A stretch of 64,000 nucleotides of DNA from JALZMG01 sp963739975 (GTDB taxonomy: Bacteria; Actinomycetota; Acidimicrobiia; Acidimicrobiales; Ilumatobacteraceae). Below the pieces are notes generated by a model. That model was not told where the DNA came from. It saw only the letters and a list, made by a program, of their open reading frames with translations, and ran no database searches. Below are positions 52,129 through 59,681 of this stretch, piece by piece. The translations under genes and the position numbers were made by a program. The stretch lies in the NCBI GenBank assembly GCA_963739975.1, contig CAVUCK010000005.1, positions 62,001-126,000 on the forward strand, in the 5' to 3' direction. The number at the start of each line of letters is the position of its first letter. Within the stretch, counting starts at the first letter, position 1.

Positions 52129-54735
52129 CTACTCCGTGCGCAGGCCGTCGGCCGGGCGTTCGCGCGTCGCCAGGATGGCCGGCAGCTGGGCGGCGAGCAG
52201 TGCGGCGACCAGGGCCCCGGCGACGACGAGCGCCAGCGGGAGCCACGGTCCGGCCGGTTCGGGGACGACGCCGAGCTGGTCGGCGAACTGGCGCCACAGG
52301 ACCCGGCCGACCACCAGCCCGAGCGGCGCGCCGATCACGACCGCCACCACCACGGTCGCCACCGACTGCACGCGCACCGACCGACGGATCTGACCGCCCG
52401 TGAAGCCCAGCGTGCGTAGGACGGCGAGGTCGCGCCGGCGAGACTTGACGGAGCCCCACGATGCTGCGGCCAGCCCGATCGTTCCCATCACGGCGAGGAC
52501 GCCGGCGACGATGACGGCGACGGAGCGCGTCGACGTGAGGTCGACCAGCTCGGGCGGCCGCACCGGGACCTCGTAGGTGACCGCGGGGTTGCCGTAGAGG
52601 TCCAACGGTGCCAGCTCGGCGCTGAGGCGGGCCACGGCGTCGGGCGCGGCGTCGGGTCGCAGCTCGACGCCCACGAACGTGGCCAGATCGGACGGATCTC
52701 CGAACCCCTCTCGCTCGGCCATGTCCCGCAGGAGGCGCTCGGGGAGCAGCATCCCGGTGCCGGCACCGACACGGTCGGCGGCGAACGGGCCGAGCGACGG
52801 GAACACGACGATGCCGGTGACCGTGACCGGTGTCGGTGGGAAGAACCCGCCCAGCTCGGCCGAGTCGCCGACCTCCAATCCGAGCGCCTCGGCGGTCGAC
52901 GAGCCGATGGCGATCTCGTCCGTGCCGTCGGGGAGCTGACCCTCCAGCACCGGCAACCCGAGGTCGGACGTGCTGTCGACGGCGAGCATCGCCATCATCG
53001 GCTGATCGTCGAGGGCGATCTCGTTGAGGAAGCCGAACGTCACCCATCCGTCGACGTCCTGGTCCTCGTCGAGCACTGCATGCGCGCCGTCGACGTCCAG
53101 GTCGCCGTAGCCGAAGCCGGTCATCGCCGCCACGTCCCACGGCCACCCGTACGAGGCGGGGGTGGAGACGAGTGCGGCGAGGCTGCTCCCGAACACGATC
53201 GCCGCGACCAGGGCGCCGCCGACGAGGACGCCGCCGGCGATCACCGGCAGCGCGGTGCGCGGACCGACCGCCGCCCGCACCCCGTCGGCGACGGACGGCG
53301 ACCCGACAGCGGCCGGTACGGACCGGCCGAGGCGCGTCGTGGTCGCCCCGCTCATGTCGGTTGCCCGGCGACCGGTCGAGCGGACGGCCAGTACGACGAC
53401 GGTGGCGATGGCCATCGCGCCGAGTGCCAGCGCCGTCGCGATCAGGGGCGCATGGAGTGCCGGCCGGGCGCCGGACTCGACGACGGCGGCTTGCCCCACG
53501 GCCCCCGGGGCCAGGATCGCCGCGGCGATGATGCCGGCGAGCAGCCCGAGCACGACGGCGATCACGCCAGGAAGTCCGACGACCATCGCCCGCGCCGTCC
53601 GCCCGACCGCCAGCTCGCGCCACTGTTGCTGGTCGGTCTGCGTCCGGCGCAGCTCGCGGGCGACGGCCAGCCCGACCAAAGCGATCGTGACCACGACGGT
53701 GGCGGTCGCCAGGACGAGCAACGCCGCCACCACCGGCTGCACCGACCGGTCGACGCGCCGCTCCTCCAGCCCTCGCTCCGTGGCGATCAGGAAGTGGCTG
53801 GGGGGATCGACATCGACCGCTTCGAGGTCGCTGATGTCAGACAGCGCTTCGTTGAGCGGCGCGGTGCGGCGGACGAACTCGTCGAGCGCCGGCTTGACAC
53901 CGGCCGCGCCGTCGGTGAACGACAGCGAGTAGTAGCGGTAGGTGAGGGCGCAGTCGGCCGGCAACAGGATCGCCAACGCCTCTTCGAACGTGCCGCCACG
54001 TGGTGGTGTCGCCGGCAGGCAGTCGTAATCGGCAGCCAGCTCGGGTGACACGATCATGTCGGCGCGCGGCAGCAGTTCGTCTGGCAGCACCTGGCCGGGC
54101 AGCGTCACGATGCCGACGATCTCGACCCGCTCGACCCCGATCGGCTCGATCACCTCGTTGGCGAACTCGAGCGCTAACGAGCCACCGGACTCGTCGGAGA
54201 GGCCCGGCTGCCAGAAGGCGAGCGGCACCGAGTCGCCGATCGAGCGGCCGAGCGATCGGGCGGCGTCGGGCGTGATCACCGCCTCGTCCCGGGCCGCCGG
54301 CATCCGACCCGAGCGAACGACGGGCCGGTCCATGTCGACGAACTTGCCGTCGGTCGAGCCGTGCACGAACAGGTCGACGGCCCGCGCCTCGATCGCGGCG
54401 CGCGTGCGCGGCCGACCGTCGTCCATGGTCGTCGCGAGGACCGTGTCGGAGGTGACGCGCTCGACTCCCGGGAGGGCGCGGATCAGGTCGTCGACCAGCT
54501 GCGTGCTGACCGACGGGTTGAGCACGACGTCTCCGACGACCGCCCGCTGCACGAACTCGCCGTACGCACGACTGGTGCGGTCGGCGGTCGAGACGGCGAT
54601 CGCCGCACCGGCGGTCCCGACGGCCACGATGACCAGCACCGGGATCATCGCCGCCCACCGACGCCGCAGCCACCGGGAGCTCAGCCACCACGTGCCCGAC
54701 CACCCGGAGGCAGCGTGCGCGCCCGCCTCCGTCAT
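52129..54735 (-). CDS. FtsX-like ABC permease without ATPase partner
   Basis: About 868 aa from the ATG at 54735; an ATG at 54786 adds 17 residues. N-terminal TM helix (WAAMIPVLVIVAVGTAGAAIAV), then a large extracytoplasmic MacB-like domain, TM helices (LLVLATATVVVTIALVGLAVA, VVGLPGVIAVVLGLLAGIIAAAILA, ALALGAMAIATVVVLAV), and a second FtsX half with TM helices near the C-terminus (VAVIVAGVLAVMGTIGLAAASWG, WLPLALVVAGALVAALLAAQLP). Typical of large two-halved FtsX/MacB-type permeases of actinobacteria. No ATPase gene is adjacent, which is unusual. Function, probably lipid or envelope-related export or mechanotransmission, is unknown. Confidence 0.83.
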   Translation of the reverse strand: MTEAGAHAASGWSGTWWLSSRWLRRRWAAMIPVLVIVAVGTAGAAIAVSTADRTSRAYGEFVQRAVVGDVVLNPSVSTQLVDDLIRALPGVERVTSDTVLATTMDDGRPRTRAAIEARAVDLFVHGSTDGKFVDMDRPVVRSGRMPAARDEAVITPDAARSLGRSIGDSVPLAFWQPGLSDESGGSLALEFANEVIEPIGVERVEIVGIVTLPGQVLPDELLPRADMIVSPELAADYDCLPATPPRGGTFEEALAILLPADCALTYRYYSLSFTDGAAGVKPALDEFVRRTAPLNEALSDISDLEAVDVDPPSHFLIATERGLEERRVDRSVQPVVAALLVLATATVVVTIALVGLAVARELRRTQTDQQQWRELAVGRTARAMVVGLPGVIAVVLGLLAGIIAAAILAPGAVGQAAVVESGARPALHAPLIATALALGAMAIATVVVLAVRSTGRRATDMSGATTTRLGRSVPAAVGSPSVADGVRAAVGPRTALPVIAGGVLVGGALVAAIVFGSSLAALVSTPASYGWPWDVAAMTGFGYGDLDVDGAHAVLDEDQDVDGWVTFGFLNEIALDDQPMMAMLAVDSTSDLGLPVLEGQLPDGTDEIAIGSSTAEALGLEVGDSAELGGFFPPTPVTVTGIVVFPSLGPFAADRVGAGTGMLLPERLLRDMAEREGFGDPSDLATFVGVELRPDAAPDAVARLSAELAPLDLYGNPAVTYEVPVRPPELVDLTSTRSVAVIVAGVLAVMGTIGLAAASWGSVKSRRRDLAVLRTLGFTGGQIRRSVRVQSVATVVVAVVIGAPLGLVVGRVLWRQFADQLGVVPEPAGPWLPLALVVAGALVAALLAAQLPAILATRERPADGLRTE

Positions 54736-54816
54736 GTGGTCGAGCGTAAGCACGCCGGCCGTCGCCGTGAACCGTGCTGTCCCCACGCGGGCGTGGTGCC
54801 ACCACCCCGCCGGGCC

Positions 54817-55875
54817 TCAGACGCGGACGGCTCCTCGCCCGGCGACGAGCGGGAGGTCGAGGAACGTCACGATCCCAGGTTGGGCGGCGGCCACGTACGG
54901 GATGGCGTTGACGGCATGGGCGGCCGTGGAACCGAGGACGTCGCGGTTCCAGTGGTGGGGGAGAGCGACGTGCATCTCCGGCTCGCCGCGGATCCGGATC
55001 GACCAGTCCCCGGTCGGCCAGTCCGGGGCGGCGTCGACGTGCATCCGCCACACCGTCTCCTGCTCGACGACGGTTCGCCCGGCGCTGGTCGCCGACCACT
55101 GCCAGCGCTGACCGGCCACGGTGCCATTGGCGACCGGACCGGCGGCGGTGGTGAAGTCCCGGTCGGCGAGCCACGTCGTCATGTCGGAGGCGACGTCGTC
55201 GAGCGGGCACCCCAGCCCGTCGGCGACCATCGCGACCGCCTCGCGGAACAGCCCGTCGAGCCAGCTGCGGTGGCGGTCGGCGCGAGCGGCGAACTGGTCC
55301 GGCGTCGAGCCGAAGCCCATCATGTCGAACATGATCTCGGGCGACGGGTAGTGCTGGAAGTTGCTGATCTCCTGCACCGTGATCCGCTCGATGCGCAGCG
55401 ACAGCCCCGACATCACCAGCGGCAGCACGTCGCCGAACCACCCTGGGTTGGCGCCGGTGCCGTGGAACGACGAGCCGCCGGCCCGGCACGCCGACTCCAG
55501 CCGTGCCACGAGCTGCGGGCCGTGGGCCGCCGGGTACATGTAACCGACCGTCGTGATGACGTCGGCACCGCTGGTCAGCAAGGTCTCGAAGTCGTCGAGG
55601 TCGCGCCCGGGGTCGTCGCCGTGGACGAGCGACGGCAATGGCGTGTGCACGACGACGTCGGCGCCGAGGCCGGCCATCGCCGCCCGGTCGTTCGTCGCCA
55701 TGACACCGACTGGAGCGACTCCGGCCAGCTCGCCGGCGTCACGCCCGGCCTTGTCGGGCGACGTGACGTACACGCCGACCAGCTCGAGGTCAGGACGCTC
55801 GATGATGGTGCGCAGCGCCGCCTTCCCGACGTTGCCCGTCGTCCACTGGACGACGCGGTGGGTGGCCCCCGTCAC
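54817..55875 (-). CDS. DAPDH-like NAD(P)-binding dehydrogenase (dihydrodipicolinate-reductase-like N-domain)
   Basis: 352 aa, GTG start one base after the upstream stop. HRVVQWTTGNVGKAALRTIIERPDLELVGVYVTSPDKAGRDAGELAGVAPVG is the NAD(P)-binding start shared with 2,4-diaminopentanoate dehydrogenase and uncharacterised mycobacterial relatives. VVHTPLPSLVHGDDPGRDLDDFETLLTSGADVITTVG and SSFHGTGANPGWFGDVLPLVMSGL follow. The real substrate in this branch is unknown; amine or diol dehydrogenation is suggested by the family name only. It is coupled to a Ddn-like gene upstream. Confidence 0.78.
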   Translation of the reverse strand: MTGATHRVVQWTTGNVGKAALRTIIERPDLELVGVYVTSPDKAGRDAGELAGVAPVGVMATNDRAAMAGLGADVVVHTPLPSLVHGDDPGRDLDDFETLLTSGADVITTVGYMYPAAHGPQLVARLESACRAGGSSFHGTGANPGWFGDVLPLVMSGLSLRIERITVQEISNFQHYPSPEIMFDMMGFGSTPDQFAARADRHRSWLDGLFREAVAMVADGLGCPLDDVASDMTTWLADRDFTTAAGPVANGTVAGQRWQWSATSAGRTVVEQETVWRMHVDAAPDWPTGDWSIRIRGEPEMHVALPHHWNRDVLGSTAAHAVNAIPYVAAAQPGIVTFLDLPLVAGRGAVRV

Positions 55876-55876
55876 G

Positions 55877-56326
55877 TCACGTGGTTCGGGGCGAGGCGAC
55901 GAGCACCGGGATGACCCGCTCCGTCTTCTCCTGGTAGTCGGCATACGGCGGGTAGGCCTCGACGGCTCGCTCCCACCACGCCGCTCGCTCGTCACCGTCG
56001 ACCTCGCGCACGGTCACGTCGAACGGCTCGGGACCGTCCTGCACCATCGCCTCGTCGGGGCTGGCCGTGAGGTTGTGGTACCAGACCGGGTGCTTGGGGG
56101 CGCCGCCGAGCGACGCCACGAGCGCGTACTCGCCGTCGTGCTCGACGCGCATCAGCGCCGTCTTGCGCACCTTGCCCGACTTGTTGCCACGCGTGGTGAG
56201 GATGATCACGGGCATGCCCGTGTCCATCAGCGTGTTGGCCTCCCGGCCCCCTGTTCGCTCGTACGTCTCGACCTGGTCGCGGACCCACTTCGCTGGGCTC
56301 GCCTCGTACTCACCTTCGACCGGCAT
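55877..56326 (-). CDS. Deazaflavin (F420)-dependent nitroreductase family protein (Ddn-like)
   Basis: 149 aa, ATG at 56326 with a TACATT box seven bases upstream. Split beta-barrel fold: NTLMDTGMPVIILTTRGNKSGKVRKTALMRVEHDGEYALVASLGGAPKHPVWYHNLTASPDEA is the Ddn/Rv1558 signature (TRGxxSGxxR phosphate loop, GG..KHPxWxxNL). The C-terminal AWWERAVEAYPPYADYQEKTERVIPV is standard. F420H2-dependent reductase, or an enone reductase, on a hydrophobic or quinone-like substrate. It is followed by the DAPDH-like gene after 1 base. Confidence 0.9.
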   Translation of the reverse strand: MPVEGEYEASPAKWVRDQVETYERTGGREANTLMDTGMPVIILTTRGNKSGKVRKTALMRVEHDGEYALVASLGGAPKHPVWYHNLTASPDEAMVQDGPEPFDVTVREVDGDERAAWWERAVEAYPPYADYQEKTERVIPVLVASPRTT

Positions 56327-56333
56327 GCGATCG

Positions 56334-56339
56334 AATGTA
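56334..56339 (-). promoter_or_regulatory. Leaderless -10 candidate TACATT
   Basis: On the minus strand TACATT ends seven bases before the ATG at 56326, again with no SD. Confidence 0.45.
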
Positions 56340-56410
56340 GGCCGCCGCTGGTTCTGACGCAGGATCGCGATCGAAACGACGGCGAATCGACCGCTCAACG
56401 TAGAGGTCGC

Positions 56411-56416
56411 TAGGTT
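56411..56416 (+). promoter_or_regulatory. Leaderless -10 candidate TAGGTT
   Basis: TAGGTT ends seven bases before the GTG at 56424; TCGACC 18 bases upstream (56387-56392) may be a -35. Confidence 0.45.
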
Positions 56417-56423
56417 CCGGTCG

Positions 56424-57218
56424 GTGGGGCGGCTCGACGGCAAGGTGGCGGTTGTCATCGGTGGCGCCACCGGTTTCGGCCTCGCCACCGCGCAACGCTT
56501 CGTCGACGAGGGCGCCACGATGGTGATCGCCGGCCGGCGCGGCGCGCTGGCCGACGAGGTCGGCGCCGCGCTCGGCGGGTCGGGCGTCGAGTGCGACATC
56601 ACGGACGAGGCGTCGGTGGCAGCGTTGGTCGACGCCACGATCGAACGCCACGACGCCCTCGACGTGATGGTCAACTACGCCGGCTACGAGCAGAACACAC
56701 CCATCGCTGACCTCGACAGCGAGACGCTGCGGCGGATGGTCGACGTGCAGTTCATCGGCGCGGTGCAGGTGATCCGCCACGCTGCCAACGCGATGGGCGT
56801 CCACGGCGGGGGCTCGATCGTGTCGGTGTCGAGCCTGACCGCCCACGCGCCGGCACGCGGGCAGGCCGCCTACGCCGGGTCGAAGGCCGGCCTGGAGTAC
56901 GTCACGCGCATCGCCGCCGTCGAGTACGGCGACGTCGGCGTACGGGTCAACTGCGTGGCGCCGCACCTGATCGAGACGCCGATGACGGCGCGCATTTTCG
57001 CCATCCCGCTCGTCATCGAGGCCGTCCGCCTGCAGACGCCGCTGGCCCGCATGGGCCACGTCGACGACGTCGCCAACGCCGCCCTGTTCCTGGCCAGCGA
57101 CGAGAGCGGGTTCGTCACCGGGCAGACGCTGTGCGTCGACGGCGGCGCGTCGAGCCAGAAGCTGCCGAGCGCCCACGACTACGCGGCGCTCGCGGCGACC
57201 CGCCCCGACCTCCTGTGA
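56424..57218 (+). CDS. SDR family oxidoreductase
   Basis: 264 aa, GTG start. GGATGFGLAT replaces the usual TGxxxGxG, NYAGYE replaces NNAG, Ser is in SVSSLTAH and YAGSK holds Tyr and Lys. The end TGQTLCVDGGASS is normal. The Asn-to-Tyr change in NNAG is uncommon; it may alter the proton relay. RRGAL after the second strand suggests NADP(H). The divergent Ddn-like gene is 97 bases away. Substrate unknown. Confidence 0.85.
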   Translation: MGRLDGKVAVVIGGATGFGLATAQRFVDEGATMVIAGRRGALADEVGAALGGSGVECDITDEASVAALVDATIERHDALDVMVNYAGYEQNTPIADLDSETLRRMVDVQFIGAVQVIRHAANAMGVHGGGSIVSVSSLTAHAPARGQAAYAGSKAGLEYVTRIAAVEYGDVGVRVNCVAPHLIETPMTARIFAIPLVIEAVRLQTPLARMGHVDDVANAALFLASDESGFVTGQTLCVDGGASSQKLPSAHDYAALAATRPDLL

Positions 57219-57252
57219 GCCCAGGCGTCTCGCCGCTTCCGAGCACCTTCCG

Positions 57253-57300
57253 TTCTGGCCGTCGCTATCGACTGTTGTGAGTCGGTTGCGACGGCCAGAA
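57253..57300. repeat. Inverted repeat, family P1, third copy
   Basis: TTCTGGCCGTCGCTATCGAC (and one more base) at 57253-57273 pairs with 57280-57300 with two mismatches. The spacer GTTGTGA is the reverse complement of the TCACAAC spacer at 34861, so this copy is inserted in the opposite orientation. It fills a convergent junction. Confidence 0.9.
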
Positions 57301-57314
57301 CCGAGGGAGGTGGG

Positions 57315-57740
57315 TCAGCGCAGGCCGAGGTTGCGCGAGCACGTCGGCCAGGCGCCCCAGCCGACGTCGTCGAGGATCCGCTCGGCGACGATGATCTGCT
57401 CCTCACGGGACGCCTGGTAGGCGCGCGCCGCGAACTCCTCGCCGCCGTAGGCCCGCCACGTCGAATGGAGGAACTGCAGTCCGCCGCTGTAGCCGTTGCC
57501 CGTGTTGATGGCCCAGTTGCCGCCGGACTCGCACTCGGCGAGGTCGTCCCACACGGTCCCTCCACCCGAGCTCCCGCCGCCGCTGTTCTGCTGGGCGAGG
57601 TAGTCGTTGGCCCAGGCGTCGGCGGCGGCTGGGTCCTGGGCCCGCCACTGCTGCCACACCTCCACCTCCTGCGGCGTGCAGGCGGCGGCGAACGTCAGCG
57701 TGGCCAAGCCGGCGCCGAGGAATGCGAGTCGTCGGTTCAT
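57315..57740 (-). CDS. Rpf-like transglycosylase lipoprotein
   Basis: 141 aa from ATG at 57740 with SD AGGAGAG. Signal and lipobox LTFAAAC (Cys21), an acidic helix WQQWRAQDPAAADAWANDYL, a Gly/Ser linker and then the Rpf domain: WDDLAECESGGNWAINTGNGYSGGLQF, with catalytic Glu71 in CESGG, and a closing Cys in WPTCSRNLGLR that would pair with Cys70. Resuscitation-promoting-factor-type transglycosylases cleave peptidoglycan glycan strands and stimulate growth of dormant actinobacteria. A lipid-anchored minimal form like this would act at the membrane face. An ATG ten codons upstream is less likely. Confidence 0.88.
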   Translation of the reverse strand: MNRRLAFLGAGLATLTFAAACTPQEVEVWQQWRAQDPAAADAWANDYLAQQNSGGGSSGGGTVWDDLAECESGGNWAINTGNGYSGGLQFLHSTWRAYGGEEFAARAYQASREEQIIVAERILDDVGWGAWPTCSRNLGLR

Positions 57741-57886
57741 CAAAAGGTCTCTCCTGGGATCGAGCGACACGCAACGGTAATCGGAGCGTCATCTAGGTTG
57801 CAACGCGCGCCGGCCCGTTGCGCCGCAGCGAGGGACGTCGCGTAGCGTGAGCCGACCGCCGTCGGGGGACGGTGAGAGGGGGTTCG

Positions 57887-59644
57887 ATGGACACCTGGAT
57901 CACGGACACGCGGGGCAGTCAGCGGTTCCCGTACTACACGCGAGCCAACGCCGACGAGGTCGGGCCGGACCCGATCAGCCCGCTCGGGTGGAGCTTGGTG
58001 TGGGCCAAAGGCTGCCAACCCGGCGTCGCCAAGGGCTTCGTGGAGTTCGGTGTCGTCGCGCTCGAGGAGTACGACCTCGATCCGCTGGCCGTGTTCGGCA
58101 ACTGGGGCGGTTACTTCTACAACCCGCTGTCGCTCAGCCGGCTGATGGGCGCGCGCATGCCGGGTGTCACTGCTGCCGCCATCGACGAGGCCTACTTCGG
58201 CGACCATCCCGGCGTCCCGCCGCACGTCCCGCACCCCGACGACGACAGCCCGGCGGCCAGCGAGAACCTCGCCGCCTCGATGGGCTGGGTCATGTCGACG
58301 GACGGGTACCCGTTGCAGGAAGCGGCAGCCGAGACGGCGCGCCGGGTGGTCGCCGAGCGCCCCGATCTCGGCGCCCTCACCGATGCCGGCCTCGTCGAGC
58401 GGGCGCGGGCCATGGCGGGCGTCCTCGAGGAGGTCTGGATCCCGTACTGCGTCGTGTGCCTGGCCGCCTCGCTCGGTCCCGGCGCCGTCCAAGCGGTGTG
58501 CGCGGCGATCGGCCGACCCGAGGACGCCGTCAAGGTGATGGCCGGCCTCGGCAACGTGGAGTCGGCGGACTCGTCGTTCGCGCTGTGGGACCTCGGCCGG
58601 ATGGTGCGCGGCTCGGCCGAGCTGACCGCAGCATTCGAGGCCGGCGTCGACGGCGTGCTGGAGCGGATCGATGCCTCGTCGGCCGACGGCACGGCGTTCC
58701 ACGAGGCGTGGCAGGCGGTGCTGGCCGACAGCGGTCACCGCGGGCCGAACGAATGGGACGCCCGCTCGCACTCGTGGACGACCCGTCCGGCGCTGGCCCT
58801 CGGACTGGTCGACCGCCTGCGCCAGCAGGACGACGACAAGTCGCCGCACACCGCCAGGGCCCGCGCCGTCGCCGAGCGAGCGCGCGTGGTCGCCGACATC
58901 AACGAGGCGCTGGCCGATGACGCCGAAGCGGGCGGCACGTTCGCCGCCGGTGTGAAGTCCGCCGGCGTCTTCCTGGCGATGCGCGAGCTGGGCAAGAACG
59001 CCTGCATCAGGGTGATCCACGAGGCCAAGTTGGCGATGTTCGAGCTCGGGGCCCGGATGACCGGGCGCGGCGTGATCGATCAGCCGCAGGAGGTGTTCAA
59101 CCTGCTCGACGACGAGCTCGATGCGTTCCTCGAGGATCCCCACTCGTTCTCGGCGACGCTGGCCCAGCGCGAGGCCGACTTCAGGATGCTGCACGAGCTC
59201 CAGCCGCCGTACATCGTCGGGGGCGACCGCCCGGCGCCGCCGATCGACACGTGGCCATCGCGGCGCGCCGTCGACGTCGACCAGGCGTCTGCCGGCGACG
59301 TGCTGCAGGGCGGCCCCGGCGCTCCGGGGGAGGTGACCGGGACGGCGCGGGTGGTGCTCGACCCGATCGAGGCCCCTGACCTCGAGCCCGACGACATCCT
59401 GGTCGCCCCGACCACCGACCCGTCGTGGGCCTCGCTGTTCCTCACCGTGGCCGGCGTCGTCGTCAACGTCGGCGCCGTCGGCAGCCACGCGGCGATCGTC
59501 TGTCGGGAGCTCGGCGTCCCGTGCGCCACGTCGGTCCACGACGCCACCGATCGAATCCCGGACGGGGCGACGATCACCATCGACGGGTCCACCGGCACCG
59601 TCACCGTCGTCGACGTCCCGGCGGCAGTGAGCGCGACGGCCTGA
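57887..59644 (+). CDS. PEP-utilising swivel-domain protein without ATP-grasp
   Basis: 585 aa, ATG at 57887 with GAGAGGGGG upstream. The first ~490 residues are helical (LSPLGWSLVWAKG and FFNW-like YFYNPLSLSRLMG) and resemble the PEP/pyruvate-binding central part of rifampin phosphotransferase-like and pyruvate-phosphate-dikinase-like proteins. The last 100 are the mobile swivel domain with the catalytic His in VGSHAAIVCRELGVPC (about residue 534). No ATP-grasp domain is seen in it or its neighbours, so a complete phosphotransferase would need a partner elsewhere. Substrate unknown. Confidence 0.82.
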   Translation: MDTWITDTRGSQRFPYYTRANADEVGPDPISPLGWSLVWAKGCQPGVAKGFVEFGVVALEEYDLDPLAVFGNWGGYFYNPLSLSRLMGARMPGVTAAAIDEAYFGDHPGVPPHVPHPDDDSPAASENLAASMGWVMSTDGYPLQEAAAETARRVVAERPDLGALTDAGLVERARAMAGVLEEVWIPYCVVCLAASLGPGAVQAVCAAIGRPEDAVKVMAGLGNVESADSSFALWDLGRMVRGSAELTAAFEAGVDGVLERIDASSADGTAFHEAWQAVLADSGHRGPNEWDARSHSWTTRPALALGLVDRLRQQDDDKSPHTARARAVAERARVVADINEALADDAEAGGTFAAGVKSAGVFLAMRELGKNACIRVIHEAKLAMFELGARMTGRGVIDQPQEVFNLLDDELDAFLEDPHSFSATLAQREADFRMLHELQPPYIVGGDRPAPPIDTWPSRRAVDVDQASAGDVLQGGPGAPGEVTGTARVVLDPIEAPDLEPDDILVAPTTDPSWASLFLTVAGVVVNVGAVGSHAAIVCRELGVPCATSVHDATDRIPDGATITIDGSTGTVTVVDVPAAVSATA

Positions 59645-59681
59645 GCAAACACGAGGTATTGGCCGTCACAATCGACGCCGA

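Noticed and set aside
52070..56360. A second copy of the hairpin near 52070 at 56350 (GGTTCTGACG word)
   Set aside because: Only a ten-base word and a GATC are shared and no inverse arm is formed, so it may be chance.
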